Shown: piece after piece, positions 1 through 6,273 of the stretch | Numbering within the stretch: the stretch's first letter is position 1 | Layout of the letters: each line of letters begins with the position of its first letter | Source: a virus | IMG/VR virus record: IMGVR_UViG_3300027832_000129 | Location: 1 to 21,115 of that record | Length of the DNA: 21,115 nt | Strand: one strand, 5' to 3' | Program-made: the position numbers and the translations under genes | The notes under the pieces: model-generated | Seen by the model: the letters and a program-made list of their open reading frames with translations, nothing else | Databases searched by the model: none | What the model was told of the DNA's origin: nothing

Positions 1-1
1 C

Positions 2-169
2 TTACAAGGGTCTAAGATTATCGATTTAACTACAACAACAAAAGCAGACCGTTATTTTGAAATTATTATAACGTGTAACGTTAATGCACTCATCACAAAG
101 AGCGGAGTAGTTGGATATGTTGATATCTTCGAATTAAAGCCCGCTGGACTAATTACCTACGATACTTAA
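2..169 (+). CDS. C-terminal fragment of an unknown rightward phage protein
   Basis: An open frame runs from the left edge to a TAA at 167-169 and encodes 55 residues ending in GLITYDT; the start lies outside the window. The visible part alternates hydrophobic and polar residues (YFEIIITCNVN, GVVGYVDIFELKPAG), which suggests beta-strands. It is followed at once by a strong terminator and then by convergent leftward genes, so it is the last gene of a rightward transcript, probably the end of the late/structural operon in a circularly permuted map. That placement is inference. No family was recognised and no function is assigned. Confidence 0.6.
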   Translation, partial: LQGSKIIDLTTTTKADRYFEIIITCNVNALITKSGVVGYVDIFELKPAGLITYDT

Positions 170-172
170 TAG

Positions 173-200
173 AAAAAAACCACCCAAAAGGTGGCTTTTT
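173..200. terminator. Bidirectional intrinsic terminator between convergent genes
   Basis: Stem CCACC (180-184) and GGTGG (190-194) closes a 5-nt loop. On the plus strand it is followed by CTTTTT. On the minus strand it is followed by a run of seven T (the A run 173-179). It sits between the stop of the rightward gene at 169 and the stop of the leftward gene at 211, where a two-way terminator is expected. Confidence 0.85.
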
Positions 201-210
201 CGTTCGTATT

Positions 211-450
211 TCACTGATTTTCTGGTAAAAAACGGTGCATATCTCTGAAGTCTACGTCTTTCATTTCCGAATGTTCGTGTAAAATGGACTCCATAATTTC
301 GAATAAGTCTGCTAAATCGTCGTTTTTCTTTGCTCTTCGTATTTCAGCTTCCAAATCGTGTATAATTTCTTCGAATATAGTGATACACCCCCGTGCCGAT
401 TCCTCTGTTATGTCGTCGTTTGATGCCAAACTGTCGAATATATGTTCCAT
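211..450 (-). CDS. Small acidic hypothetical protein
   Basis: Encodes 79 residues, rich in Glu and Asp and predicted to be mostly helical (EEIIHDLEAEIRRAKK). It is the last gene of the leftward block and ends just before the bidirectional terminator. Its ATG shares one base with the TAA of the upstream gene (TAATG), which points to translational coupling. The helical stretch has a faint resemblance to the two paralogous genes just upstream (similar hydrophobic spacing and an EM near the end), but too weak to claim homology. Function unknown. Confidence 0.7.
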   Translation of the reverse strand: MEHIFDSLASNDDITEESARGCITIFEEIIHDLEAEIRRAKKNDDLADLFEIMESILHEHSEMKDVDFRDMHRFLPENQ

Positions 451-671
451 TATTCAGCTACTTTCGTTGTACATTTTTGTACCATATCTTTAAACCTCTT
501 ACTGTAATAAAATCTATAATCTACATAATACTGAGCCTCCTTATAGCACTCAAGGACTGTTTTTCCGCTTTCTAAGTGACATTCAAACTCGTAATAAAGA
601 TGAGCTATTATTAGCTTTAAATCTTCGATACTAATTGTTTCCGTTTCCGTTTTGCTAGTTAATTTTTCCAT
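450..671 (-). CDS. Small hypothetical protein, tandem paralog of the upstream gene
   Basis: Encodes 73 residues from an ATG at 671, preceded by an AGGAG ribosome binding site; an in-frame TTG lies one codon earlier but is less likely. The core ELK-like start, CYKEAQYYVD and YSKRFK match the neighbouring 655-906 protein (CYDDAQYYLD, YSNYFK), with about a third of aligned positions identical without gaps. The two genes overlap by 17 bases. This looks like a tandem duplication that has diverged. Function unknown; small soluble helical proteins of this kind are common in phage early regions. Confidence 0.75.
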   Translation of the reverse strand: MEKLTSKTETETISIEDLKLIIAHLYYEFECHLESGKTVLECYKEAQYYVDYRFYYSKRFKDMVQKCTTKVAE

Positions 672-906
672 CAATCAGCTCCTCTCTTTGTTTTTGTAAA
701 ACAGCTTTAAAATAGTTGCTGTACATTTCATTATTATCCAAATAGTATTGAGCATCATCATAGCATTTCTCAAGATTTTGCCCCTGACCTATTTTAGTGC
801 GTAGGTCTAACAATATGAAACTAATTAAACATTTTAATTCTTCTGTTTCTCCCCTCCCAAGCGTTGTTTCACCACCGTTGTTGTTATTCAAAGTTACATT
901 TTTCAT
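655..906 (-). CDS. Small hypothetical protein with MKNVT leader, tandem paralog
   Basis: Encodes 83 residues. The first ~16 residues (MKNVTLNNNNGGETTL) are low-complexity and polar, and resemble the first residues of the 2002-2589 protein (MKNVTFNNNYHGQSTL). The rest is helical and paralogous to the product of 450-671. The start is preceded by AAATAAGGA. It ends with TAG at 655-657 inside the next gene. Function unknown. The design suggests an N-terminal tag-like segment joined to a separate small fold. Confidence 0.75.
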   Translation of the reverse strand: MKNVTLNNNNGGETTLGRGETEELKCLISFILLDLRTKIGQGQNLEKCYDDAQYYLDNNEMYSNYFKAVLQKQREELIDGKIN

Positions 907-915
907 TTTTGTTCC

Positions 916-1191
916 TTATTTTGTTTCTTCAATTGCGGTCAAAACTACATATAAAGCCGATATCTTGTTAAACATCGTTGTATCAGCATCGGATTTTCTT
1001 AGGACTACAGCTGTACCATCGGTTAATCTTCCTACGATTTTATATATCCTATTATCCATATTCCTTGTTATTTGGAAGGTACCTAATTTACTAACCATCA
1101 TATCAAGGGTTGTGTTAAACGGTCTACGGTTGCTTCTTGAGGTTACCTGTTCAACGGTATTCATTTCCATTTTTAAAGCTTGCTTTGTCAT
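916..1191 (-). CDS. Hypothetical protein
   Basis: Encodes 91 residues. The N-terminal third is basic and polar (TSRSNRRPFNTT). The C-terminal part looks like a small mixed fold (GTFQITRNMDNRIYKIVGRL, then SALYVVLTAIEE). The start is preceded by ATAAGGA, and a conserved hairpin (1221-1248) stands between it and the upstream gene. It lies in the leftward small-gene cluster, only 9 bases from the next gene. No known domain was recognised. Confidence 0.65.
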   Translation of the reverse strand: MTKQALKMEMNTVEQVTSRSNRRPFNTTLDMMVSKLGTFQITRNMDNRIYKIVGRLTDGTAVVLRKSDADTTMFNKISALYVVLTAIEETK

Positions 1192-1220
1192 GTTGTATTT
1201 TCCTTATTTGTTTTCGAGTT

Positions 1221-1248
1221 AAGCCCCCTACTACTTTTCAGGGGGCTT
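1221..1248 (-). other. Intercistronic hairpin with conserved loop (copy 2)
   Basis: Nine-base-pair perfect stem AAGCCCCCT (1221-1229) and AGGGGGCTT (1240-1248) with a 10-nt loop. In the leftward transcript the loop reads GAAAAGUAGU. No real T tract follows on the minus strand, so a classic terminator is not favoured. A matching hairpin with a near-identical loop lies at 1965-1995. Both lie between a stop codon and the ribosome binding site of the next gene. Confidence 0.7.
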
Positions 1249-1274
1249 TGAATATATTCAACTAGTCGAGTATT

Positions 1275-1940
1275 TTAATATCTATTATCAAGACCAACCT
1301 TTCCAAAATATAATAGCCCCCCATTACTATCAGGAAAAGACTCTATACTTACAAATAGTTGCCAATTGTGTGTATTCACATCAAAGTCTATAAAATAAAA
1401 ATATTCTTCAGCTTCAGCTCCGTCTTCGAAGGCATAGGTCCCCGTTTGTAACCATATCGGTAAACGTCCAAAACAGGCAGCTGCTTTGTCTTCTGGCTCC
1501 ACACAAATGACTTCTTGACGAACGCCGCATACATCTATACCATCGCGTGAGAAATTCAAAAAAAAACCAACAAAATCTTTAAGTAAAGCTTCCTTACTTA
1601 AGTAAAACGTTTTATGTCCTGCTAGATATTCCCCAAAAGTCTGTTCAGGCGACGTTCCGTACCCTTGGTTGTCATAGACCCGTTTGTAAGTTCCCAATTT
1701 TTCTATGGATAAATACTTCCTATATCTATCGCATTCCAGCATATGTTCTAGTTTTGCTTTCACTAGTATAAACAATTCATCATTTGTCATTCTCTTCATT
1801 ATAGTCGGACTAACCCTTGTTGCGATACCGTTCATCACCATAACAAGCATCTGTTCACCAGTAGTTTTTTCCCTCGTTTTCTTCATATCCTCAACTTCCC
1901 TCATTTCCCTAAATTCCTTGTCTTCTCTCGTTTCTCTCAT
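1275..1940 (-). CDS. Hypothetical protein with repetitive charged N-terminus
   Basis: Encodes 221 residues. Residues 1-30 are a repetitive Arg/Glu/Lys stretch (RETRE, KEFREMREVED, KKTREK), written in DNA as a long purine-rich tract on the coding strand. The remainder looks globular, with aromatic-rich segments near the C-terminus (EEYFYFIDFDVNTHNWQLF). The start is preceded by AAAGG. A downstream Met around residue 31 could be the functional start if the charged segment is not translated. No known family recognised. Conserved hairpins lie on both sides of the gene. Confidence 0.7.
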   Translation of the reverse strand: MRETREDKEFREMREVEDMKKTREKTTGEQMLVMVMNGIATRVSPTIMKRMTNDELFILVKAKLEHMLECDRYRKYLSIEKLGTYKRVYDNQGYGTSPEQTFGEYLAGHKTFYLSKEALLKDFVGFFLNFSRDGIDVCGVRQEVICVEPEDKAAACFGRLPIWLQTGTYAFEDGAEAEEYFYFIDFDVNTHNWQLFVSIESFPDSNGGLLYFGKVGLDNRY

Positions 1941-1964
1941 ATCATTTACCTTTGTTTTCGAATG

Positions 1965-1995
1965 AAAGCCCTCTTACTACATTTCAGAGGGCTTT
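1965..1995 (-). other. Intercistronic hairpin with conserved loop (copy 1)
   Basis: Ten-base-pair perfect stem AAAGCCCTCT (1965-1974) and AGAGGGCTTT (1986-1995) around an 11-nt loop. In the leftward RNA the loop reads GAAAUGUAGUA, nearly the same as the loop of the hairpin at 1221-1248. The two stems differ by a compensated C-G to U-A pair, which supports a selected RNA structure. It lies between the stop of the 2002-2589 gene and the start at 1940. Confidence 0.7.
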
Positions 1996-2001
1996 TAAAA
2001 A

Positions 2002-2589
2002 TTATGCCAATCTTAAATACATTGCTTCAAGTCTGTTTTTGTTTTCAACATTGCAAGCAACACCATCAACACTCCATGTATATTTCTCTTTACCTTTTTG
2101 AAGGTATGAAGAACGAACCGCCTCAGAATTTCCAAAAGTAAAAGCCTTAACCACTCTATGGTTATCGGGTCTGTTTTCAACAAAAACAAGGTCACTATCA
2201 TTATTTAAAACCGATTGTTGTACTGCTTCTTTAGCTTCCAACATTGCGTTCACTTCGTTCAGTTTATCTTTAGTTGTTGATACATCAACACGTGCCGTGT
2301 CTAATTTTGCTACCAACAAATCGGTATACAAATCCATTACATTACTCCAGTCAACTGATTGACCATTTAATTGTTTAACAACGCACGCAAATTGGTTACC
2401 ACTTAAGCCCTTATATCTATCATTTGACTCACGTAATGAGGCGAAAAATGGTGCTGAAGAATTTACTAAGGATAATAGTAATGTAGTCATTGCGTGGTCT
2501 TTTTGAGGGTCTAAGGATAATACTGTAAAATCTGAAGTCTCAAGAGTTGACTGACCGTGGTAATTGTTGTTAAATGTTACATTTTTCAT
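2002..2589 (-). CDS. Hypothetical protein, first gene of the distal leftward unit
   Basis: Encodes 195 residues. The N-terminus (MKNVTFNNNYHGQSTL) resembles that of the 655-906 protein. Residues around 45-75 (PFFASLRESNDRYKGLSGNQ) vaguely resemble a short FxxSLxxxxxRxxxLSxxQ module sometimes seen in phage and plasmid DNA-metabolism proteins; this is a weak inference from memory. A middle segment looks coiled-coil (TTKDKLNEVNAMLEAKEAV). The start is preceded by ATAAGGA, and a consensus promoter lies 56-87 bases upstream, so this gene should open the distal leftward transcript. Function unknown. Confidence 0.75.
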   Translation of the reverse strand: MKNVTFNNNYHGQSTLETSDFTVLSLDPQKDHAMTTLLLSLVNSSAPFFASLRESNDRYKGLSGNQFACVVKQLNGQSVDWSNVMDLYTDLLVAKLDTARVDVSTTKDKLNEVNAMLEAKEAVQQSVLNNDSDLVFVENRPDNHRVVKAFTFGNSEAVRSSYLQKGKEKYTWSVDGVACNVENKNRLEAMYLRLA

Positions 2590-2644
2590 CTTCGTAATTC
2601 CTTATATTTTCGTTGTTATCGCCTCGCTTCGTTTTGAAGTTGTA

Positions 2645-2676
2645 CAAATATAATACATATTTTCGACGTATGCAAA
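2645..2676 (-). promoter_or_regulatory. Bacteroidota-type promoter for the distal leftward genes
   Basis: On the minus strand the -33 element TTTG (2676-2673) is followed after 20 bases by the -7 element TATATTTG (2652-2645), matching TTTG-N19-21-TAnnTTTG. Transcription should begin near 2638, giving a leader of about 50 bases before the ATG at 2589. The box and much of the spacer are nearly identical to the leftward promoter at 6209-6240. A GC-rich, imperfect hairpin (about 2709-2731) just upstream may weakly end the preceding transcript. Confidence 0.75.
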
Positions 2677-2729
2677 TATATTTACAACTATTTTCAAAGT
2701 ATTTTTCTAAAGCCCCCATAAACGGCGGT

Positions 2730-3152
2730 TTACTCGCTGAAAATAATTTTAAATATTTTCGATAATTTACCTTTATTTAGATTATCTTGATTTTTAGACT
2801 CGAAAATATCTAAGATAAATCGCAATTTCTTGACCTCTATAGTAAGGTCATTCACCTTAATTGATAACTGCTTAAGCTCCAAGGTCTTATTGCGTGCATC
2901 TATAGTAATTGGACGTGTTGTTTGTTCCCTTACGGCTGTACCATAACCGAAATTCCTACCTCTATATACGATGTTATAGAATCTACCTTCTGTAACCCGC
3001 TTATGGAATGTAACCCTACCTATGCCGTACTTTTCAAGAACTGTACGTAATTGCTGACTATCAATGGATATATCACCACTTTTGCTAGTAAATTCCTTCT
3101 TGATATCTTCATAAATCGCAGTAAATGCACTATCTAATTTTGACCTGTTCAT
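2730..3152 (-). CDS. Hypothetical protein with C-terminal coiled coil
   Basis: Encodes 140 residues. Residues 1-60 are mixed polar and helical. Residues 60-85 are rich in Arg and Tyr (FYNIVYRGRNFGYGTAVREQ) and could contact nucleic acid, which is a guess. Residues 88-118 have heptad-like spacing (LELKQLSIKVNDLTIEVKKL), a likely coiled coil, followed by a basic tail. The ATG overlaps the stop of the upstream gene (ATGA, 3152-3149). It is the last gene of the proximal leftward unit. No family recognised. Confidence 0.7.
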   Translation of the reverse strand: MNRSKLDSAFTAIYEDIKKEFTSKSGDISIDSQQLRTVLEKYGIGRVTFHKRVTEGRFYNIVYRGRNFGYGTAVREQTTRPITIDARNKTLELKQLSIKVNDLTIEVKKLRFILDIFESKNQDNLNKGKLSKIFKIIFSE

Positions 3153-3361
3153 ATTTTGTTTTTCCTTATATTTCGTTCAATTATCCCAGCTATTTGCTGA
3201 GATTCGGAATCGTCAACCCAACGTTTAAACATCATATCGCGTATAATGTTCAGCCTCGTTATTTCGACTTGTAAAGCCTTATTTGCCTTATTGTACTTGA
3301 ATATAATCACGGCACAAAACGCATAAGAAAGTAGCACTAAAAAGAAGGATAATTCAACCAT
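3149..3361 (-). CDS. Small single-pass membrane protein
   Basis: Encodes 70 residues from the ATG at 3361. This start puts a hydrophobic helix (VELSFFLVLLSYAFCAVIIF) at the extreme N-terminus and overlaps the stop of the upstream small gene by 8 bases. An upstream in-frame ATG at 3409 would add 16 residues but lies inside the upstream gene. After the helix come a basic segment (KYNKANK) and a charged helical tail. The topology resembles small phage inner-membrane proteins such as holin-like or superinfection-exclusion proteins, but no family is recognised. Confidence 0.65.
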   Translation of the reverse strand: MVELSFFLVLLSYAFCAVIIFKYNKANKALQVEITRLNIIRDMMFKRWVDDSESQQIAGIIERNIRKNKI

Positions 3362-3518
3362 TATTGACCTCTTCCATATAATTGGTATATAATTCTTCAA
3401 ACTCTTCATCTTCCTTCAGCACCAGACGGAATATCGCTTCAGCTGGTAGGTTCATTTTTTGCCTTTCGTTTTCAATTGACCACAGCATAAACCGTATTTT
3501 AAATTCTTCTTTTGTCAT
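3354..3518 (-). CDS. Small hypothetical protein (54 aa)
   Basis: A 54-codon frame runs from ATG at 3518 to TGA at 3356-3354, fills the gap between the LRR-like gene and the membrane-protein gene, and is preceded by AAAGGG about eight bases before the ATG. It begins MTKEEFKIRFMLWSIENERQ and ends with an acidic helix (LKEDEEFEELYTNYMEEV). The MTKEEFK start resembles the N-terminus of the adjacent LRR-like protein (MTKEEEFK). It overlaps the next start by 8 bases. Function unknown. Confidence 0.65.
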   Translation of the reverse strand: MTKEEFKIRFMLWSIENERQKMNLPAEAIFRLVLKEDEEFEELYTNYMEEVNNG

Positions 3519-3542
3519 TTTATTTCCCTTTGTTTATAATTA

Positions 3543-3971
3543 TTATACGTAAATACCATAACCAACTTTACACACGGATTTTACTGCTTCTTTTGTGAAC
3601 CTAACGGCGTTGTCGTTACACGTAAGTTCCCCACCTACATACTTAGGAGCATATCTCAAAGTCGTTAAATTGTTGCTATGAATCCAAAAACTCCTGCCGA
3701 TTTCTTTTGGTGCAAATTCTAATGAAGTCAATTTATTATTACAACAATCAAAACACCCAGTAACTTTTATCGGTGCATTTTTTAAAGATGTTAATTGATT
3801 ATCGTAACACCAAAAACTACCTTGCACAACTCCAAACCTAATAGGTATTTCTTTTAAATCTCTTTTGCTTAAATCTACGGTTCCTTCTACATTACATAAA
3901 CCTTCTTTGTCAATCTCATAGGTTCCATATATACCATTATCCATTTTAAATTCTTCTTCTTTCGTCATCAT
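3543..3971 (-). CDS. LRR-like repeat protein, paralog 1
   Basis: Encodes 142 residues from ATG 3971, or 141 from the adjacent ATG at 3968. After an N-terminal cap (MTKEEEFKMDNGIYGTYEID) come four repeats of about 21 residues with consensus VxGxFxCxxNxLTSLxxAPK, then a C-terminal cap (FTKEAVKSVCKVGYGIYV). These are short leucine-rich-like solenoid repeats seen in many large phage proteomes and usually of unknown role; binding of a host protein is plausible but unproven. Each repeat carries a Cys or His near the strand. The ATG overlaps the upstream stop (ATGA). Two paralogs occur at 5513-6169 and 6937-7332. Confidence 0.8.
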   Translation of the reverse strand: MMTKEEEFKMDNGIYGTYEIDKEGLCNVEGTVDLSKRDLKEIPIRFGVVQGSFWCYDNQLTSLKNAPIKVTGCFDCCNNKLTSLEFAPKEIGRSFWIHSNNLTTLRYAPKYVGGELTCNDNAVRFTKEAVKSVCKVGYGIYV

Positions 3972-4582
3972 TTTACTCCGTTAATTTCAAAAATATCATT
4001 TAAATTATTACATAAAATAAACTCGATAAAGCCGTTTAAAACCGTCCTTAAACGTGCTTCAGCATCGTTATTGTTTACGTCCACTTCAGCATAATCTGTA
4101 AGTGTATACGTGCCGTCCTTACGTTTTTTTAAACAAACTATATGGTACACTACTTGAGAGCAATCGAACAAGTAGGAGTAGCATAGACCTTGCAAGCTCT
4201 TCTGATACTTACTAACTATATCGTAATTTATGTACGAATAACGGGTCTTGACCTCATGAATCACATCGCCTGTCATTCCGTCACACATACCAGATAATAC
4301 CACCGTAAAGCCTCTTACTTCCATCGTTTTACGTACCTTCAGTTCGTGAAAAGAAAACCGTTCGCCTGTTTTTCTTGCAAGTTCGTTTGCTTCATCTGAA
4401 AAAATATCATTAGGAATACTAGTCTCAACTACTTTGTGGAATTTCGTTCCAATTTCCATATAAACCGAGGGGATAAAATCCCCCCTATATCGTTTTATAA
4501 GCTCTTCATAAGTGATTGAATCACTCATATAGTCTTGATAGTTAACTAGTTGCGTTGGACTTACCTTAAATGCTATTGCCAT
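3968..4582 (-). CDS. PD-(D/E)XK exonuclease, RecB/Cas4-like
   Basis: Encodes 204 residues. Motifs fit the PD-(D/E)XK superfamily of RecB-like exonucleases: GTKFHKVVE near residues 45-53, the metal-binding Asp in SGMCDG, the E-x-K in HEVKT about 12 residues later, and the Q/Y motif YQKSLQGLCYSYLF. It lies directly downstream of the Sak4-like ATPase and overlaps it by 10 bases, so the pair probably forms a recombination or end-processing module. It would act on DNA ends in the cytoplasm. Superfamily is fairly sure; the exact polarity or substrate is not known. Confidence 0.8.
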   Translation of the reverse strand: MAIAFKVSPTQLVNYQDYMSDSITYEELIKRYRGDFIPSVYMEIGTKFHKVVETSIPNDIFSDEANELARKTGERFSFHELKVRKTMEVRGFTVVLSGMCDGMTGDVIHEVKTRYSYINYDIVSKYQKSLQGLCYSYLFDCSQVVYHIVCLKKRKDGTYTLTDYAEVDVNNNDAEARLRTVLNGFIEFILCNNLNDIFEINGVK

Positions 4583-5490
4583 ACTTTAGTTTCCCTATTG
4601 TAGGTGCAACCAAGCACCGTGGCTACCTTACTCATTTCAACAAATAACGCTTGTTTATCTTTGTCTAGTATTTCATAATTATCGGAGCGTGCGTTAACCA
4701 GTTCGTTGATAATTTCGTTTAAGTCGTCGACACTTCTTGATGCTTTAATTTGCGTCAAAACAGAACCAATATAGTTAGATTTTTCAATATTGGCAAATCG
4801 TGTTTTTCCCAAAACCAAGAATAGTCGTTCAGCTAATTCCGTTGCGAATGTTGGTTTATCCTTGAAATCTGGAACAAAAACAATCGGTTCAATATTGCCT
4901 CTGTTTTTCAAATCGAAAGTGTTAGAATTCTGATACTCAAACATCAATTTACGTTGCTTAGACTCGGTGTAGAGCCTTGTAATGTAGTCAGCTTGAGGCT
5001 CTACAATTGCACGTGCCATCTTTCCCATCACCCTGTATGTAGTCATCTTAGCATCTGAATCGTAGTCTTCGTGTGTTATGAACAATAACTTCTTTTTGGA
5101 CTTCCTAAGCACCTCGCAAAAAGCCTTGAACTCCTTACCGATTTGACCATATAATGACATGTTTTTATTAGGGTCAGACATACTAGGGTCTAGCTTAACG
5201 ATGTACGTCTCTATCTGGCTCATCATCGTAGATAGTGCATCAACAATCACCCATTGATACTTATCAATATCCTTTAGTATAGCGTCCTTATTAGATATCC
5301 ATTCTGAATAAGTGATATCCGTTATTACATCGTTCCTATACTCCGTGCCTTTGGCTCCGTTATCGAAATCGAGTAATATACTATTATCAATCATCGATGC
5401 TAGCGATGTTTTTCCTGTTGACGGCTTACCGTACAATACCCATGTTAAGCCTTCTACAGCGATATTCTCTTCTTTTGATACTTTCTTCAT
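4573..5490 (-). CDS. RecA-fold ATPase, Sak4-like recombinase
   Basis: Encodes 305 residues. The Walker A motif is GKPSTGKTS near residues 21-29, the first strand ends in LLDFDNGAKG, and Walker B is WVIVDALST near 80-88; a later strand holds LLFITHED. This order matches the phage nucleotide-binding AAA/RecA-like family that includes Sak4 single-strand annealing/recombination proteins. The start follows a good AAGGAGA site. It is coupled to the downstream PD-(D/E)XK nuclease, as expected of a phage recombination pair. The C-terminal 80 residues look helical and regulatory. Confidence 0.8.
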   Translation of the reverse strand: MKKVSKEENIAVEGLTWVLYGKPSTGKTSLASMIDNSILLDFDNGAKGTEYRNDVITDITYSEWISNKDAILKDIDKYQWVIVDALSTMMSQIETYIVKLDPSMSDPNKNMSLYGQIGKEFKAFCEVLRKSKKKLLFITHEDYDSDAKMTTYRVMGKMARAIVEPQADYITRLYTESKQRKLMFEYQNSNTFDLKNRGNIEPIVFVPDFKDKPTFATELAERLFLVLGKTRFANIEKSNYIGSVLTQIKASRSVDDLNEIINELVNARSDNYEILDKDKQALFVEMSKVATVLGCTYNRETKVWQ

Positions 5491-5512
5491 TCCGATTCTC
5501 CTTGTTTATAAA

Positions 5513-6169
5513 TTATTCTACTTCAATATTCCCGCCGACCATACACACATCTTCTACTTCTTTTCTCGTAAAAAACGTTGGATTATAATAGCACCAAAAG
5601 TTACCTTCAACTTTCGTTGGAGAACCTTTTAAAGACGTTAAACAATTACTATCACAATCAAAATAACCACCGACGCCATTAGGTGCATACTTTAAACTCC
5701 TTAAATTATTACCATGACAGATGAAATAACCACCTACTTCCTTTGGAGCATTCTTTAACGTATTTAAGCTGTTACCAGCACAATCAAAATTACCACTTAC
5801 GTTTCCAAACGCAATAGGAATTTCTTTTAATTGCGAATAACTCAAATCTACATCACCAATTACATTACATAAACCTTTACTATCGATAGTATAAGTGCCT
5901 TTTATACCGTTTTCTTTTTTAAATTGCTCTTTTTCAATAGTACTATTTTCTTCGAGCTGTTTCAAGCAACCAATGGAGTGCATTAAGTCCCTTTTTAGTT
6001 CCACTAATTTAGTGTGTAACCGACTCAAGGGAGATAAGTAATCGTCCAATAACAGATAGTCCGTTTCTTCACTCAAGAATTTAACGGTCTTCGTTATCTC
6101 TTCTTGACACTCTTTTATGTCAATATTGTAATCGTCGATGTCTTCCAAAATCCGTTGAAATTCAGTCAT
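5513..6169 (-). CDS. LRR-like repeat protein with helical N-terminal domain, paralog 2
   Basis: Encodes 218 residues. Residues 1-80 are helical and coiled-coil-like (IDIKECQEEITKTVKFL, LHTKLVELKRDLMH). Residues 82-200 repeat the paralog layout: cap (EQFKKENGIKGTYTID), about four VxGxFxCxxNxLxSLKxAP repeats, then a C-terminal cap (FTRKEVEDVCMVGGNI). The helical part is absent from the other two paralogs and could mediate oligomerisation. It is the first gene of the leftward block, 40 bases from a consensus promoter, and follows AAATAAGGAG. It shares a 28-nt identical segment, inverted, with the third paralog. Function unknown. Confidence 0.8.
   Translation of the reverse strand: MTEFQRILEDIDDYNIDIKECQEEITKTVKFLSEETDYLLLDDYLSPLSRLHTKLVELKRDLMHSIGCLKQLEENSTIEKEQFKKENGIKGTYTIDSKGLCNVIGDVDLSYSQLKEIPIAFGNVSGNFDCAGNSLNTLKNAPKEVGGYFICHGNNLRSLKYAPNGVGGYFDCDSNCLTSLKGSPTKVEGNFWCYYNPTFFTRKEVEDVCMVGGNIEVE
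5724..5751 (-). repeat. 28-nt segment identical to 7190-7217, inverted
   Basis: Read on the minus strand, this segment of the second LRR-like gene (beginning ATGCTCCAAAGG) is identical over 28 bases to 7190-7217 on the plus strand in the third. It encodes part of the APKEVGGYF repeat. The two copies therefore form a long-range inverted repeat around the control region. Confidence 0.85.
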
Positions 6170-6208
6170 CTCGATACTCCTTATTTGTTGTTATTTAAAA
6201 TCATTAGA

Positions 6209-6240
6209 CAAATATAATACATATTTTTGACATCTCCAAA
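6209..6240 (-). promoter_or_regulatory. Bacteroidota-type promoter for the leftward block
   Basis: Minus strand: -33 TTTG (6240-6237), 20-base spacer, -7 TATATTTG (6216-6209). Start of transcription is expected near 6202, about 33 bases before the ATG at 6169. The spacer end (AAATATGTAT) matches that of the promoter at 2645-2676, so both may respond to the same factor. The four-site array begins 34 bases upstream of the -33 element. Confidence 0.8.
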
Positions 6241-6273
6241 TTTATTTACATTATTTTTAATAAAGTTTTCCAC

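Noticed and set aside
797-1222. 141-residue rightward frame, hydrophobic
   Set aside because: It is the antisense of the leftward genes 655-906 and 916-1191, which have ribosome sites and normal spacing. The hydrophobic content is what reverse reading of such genes gives.
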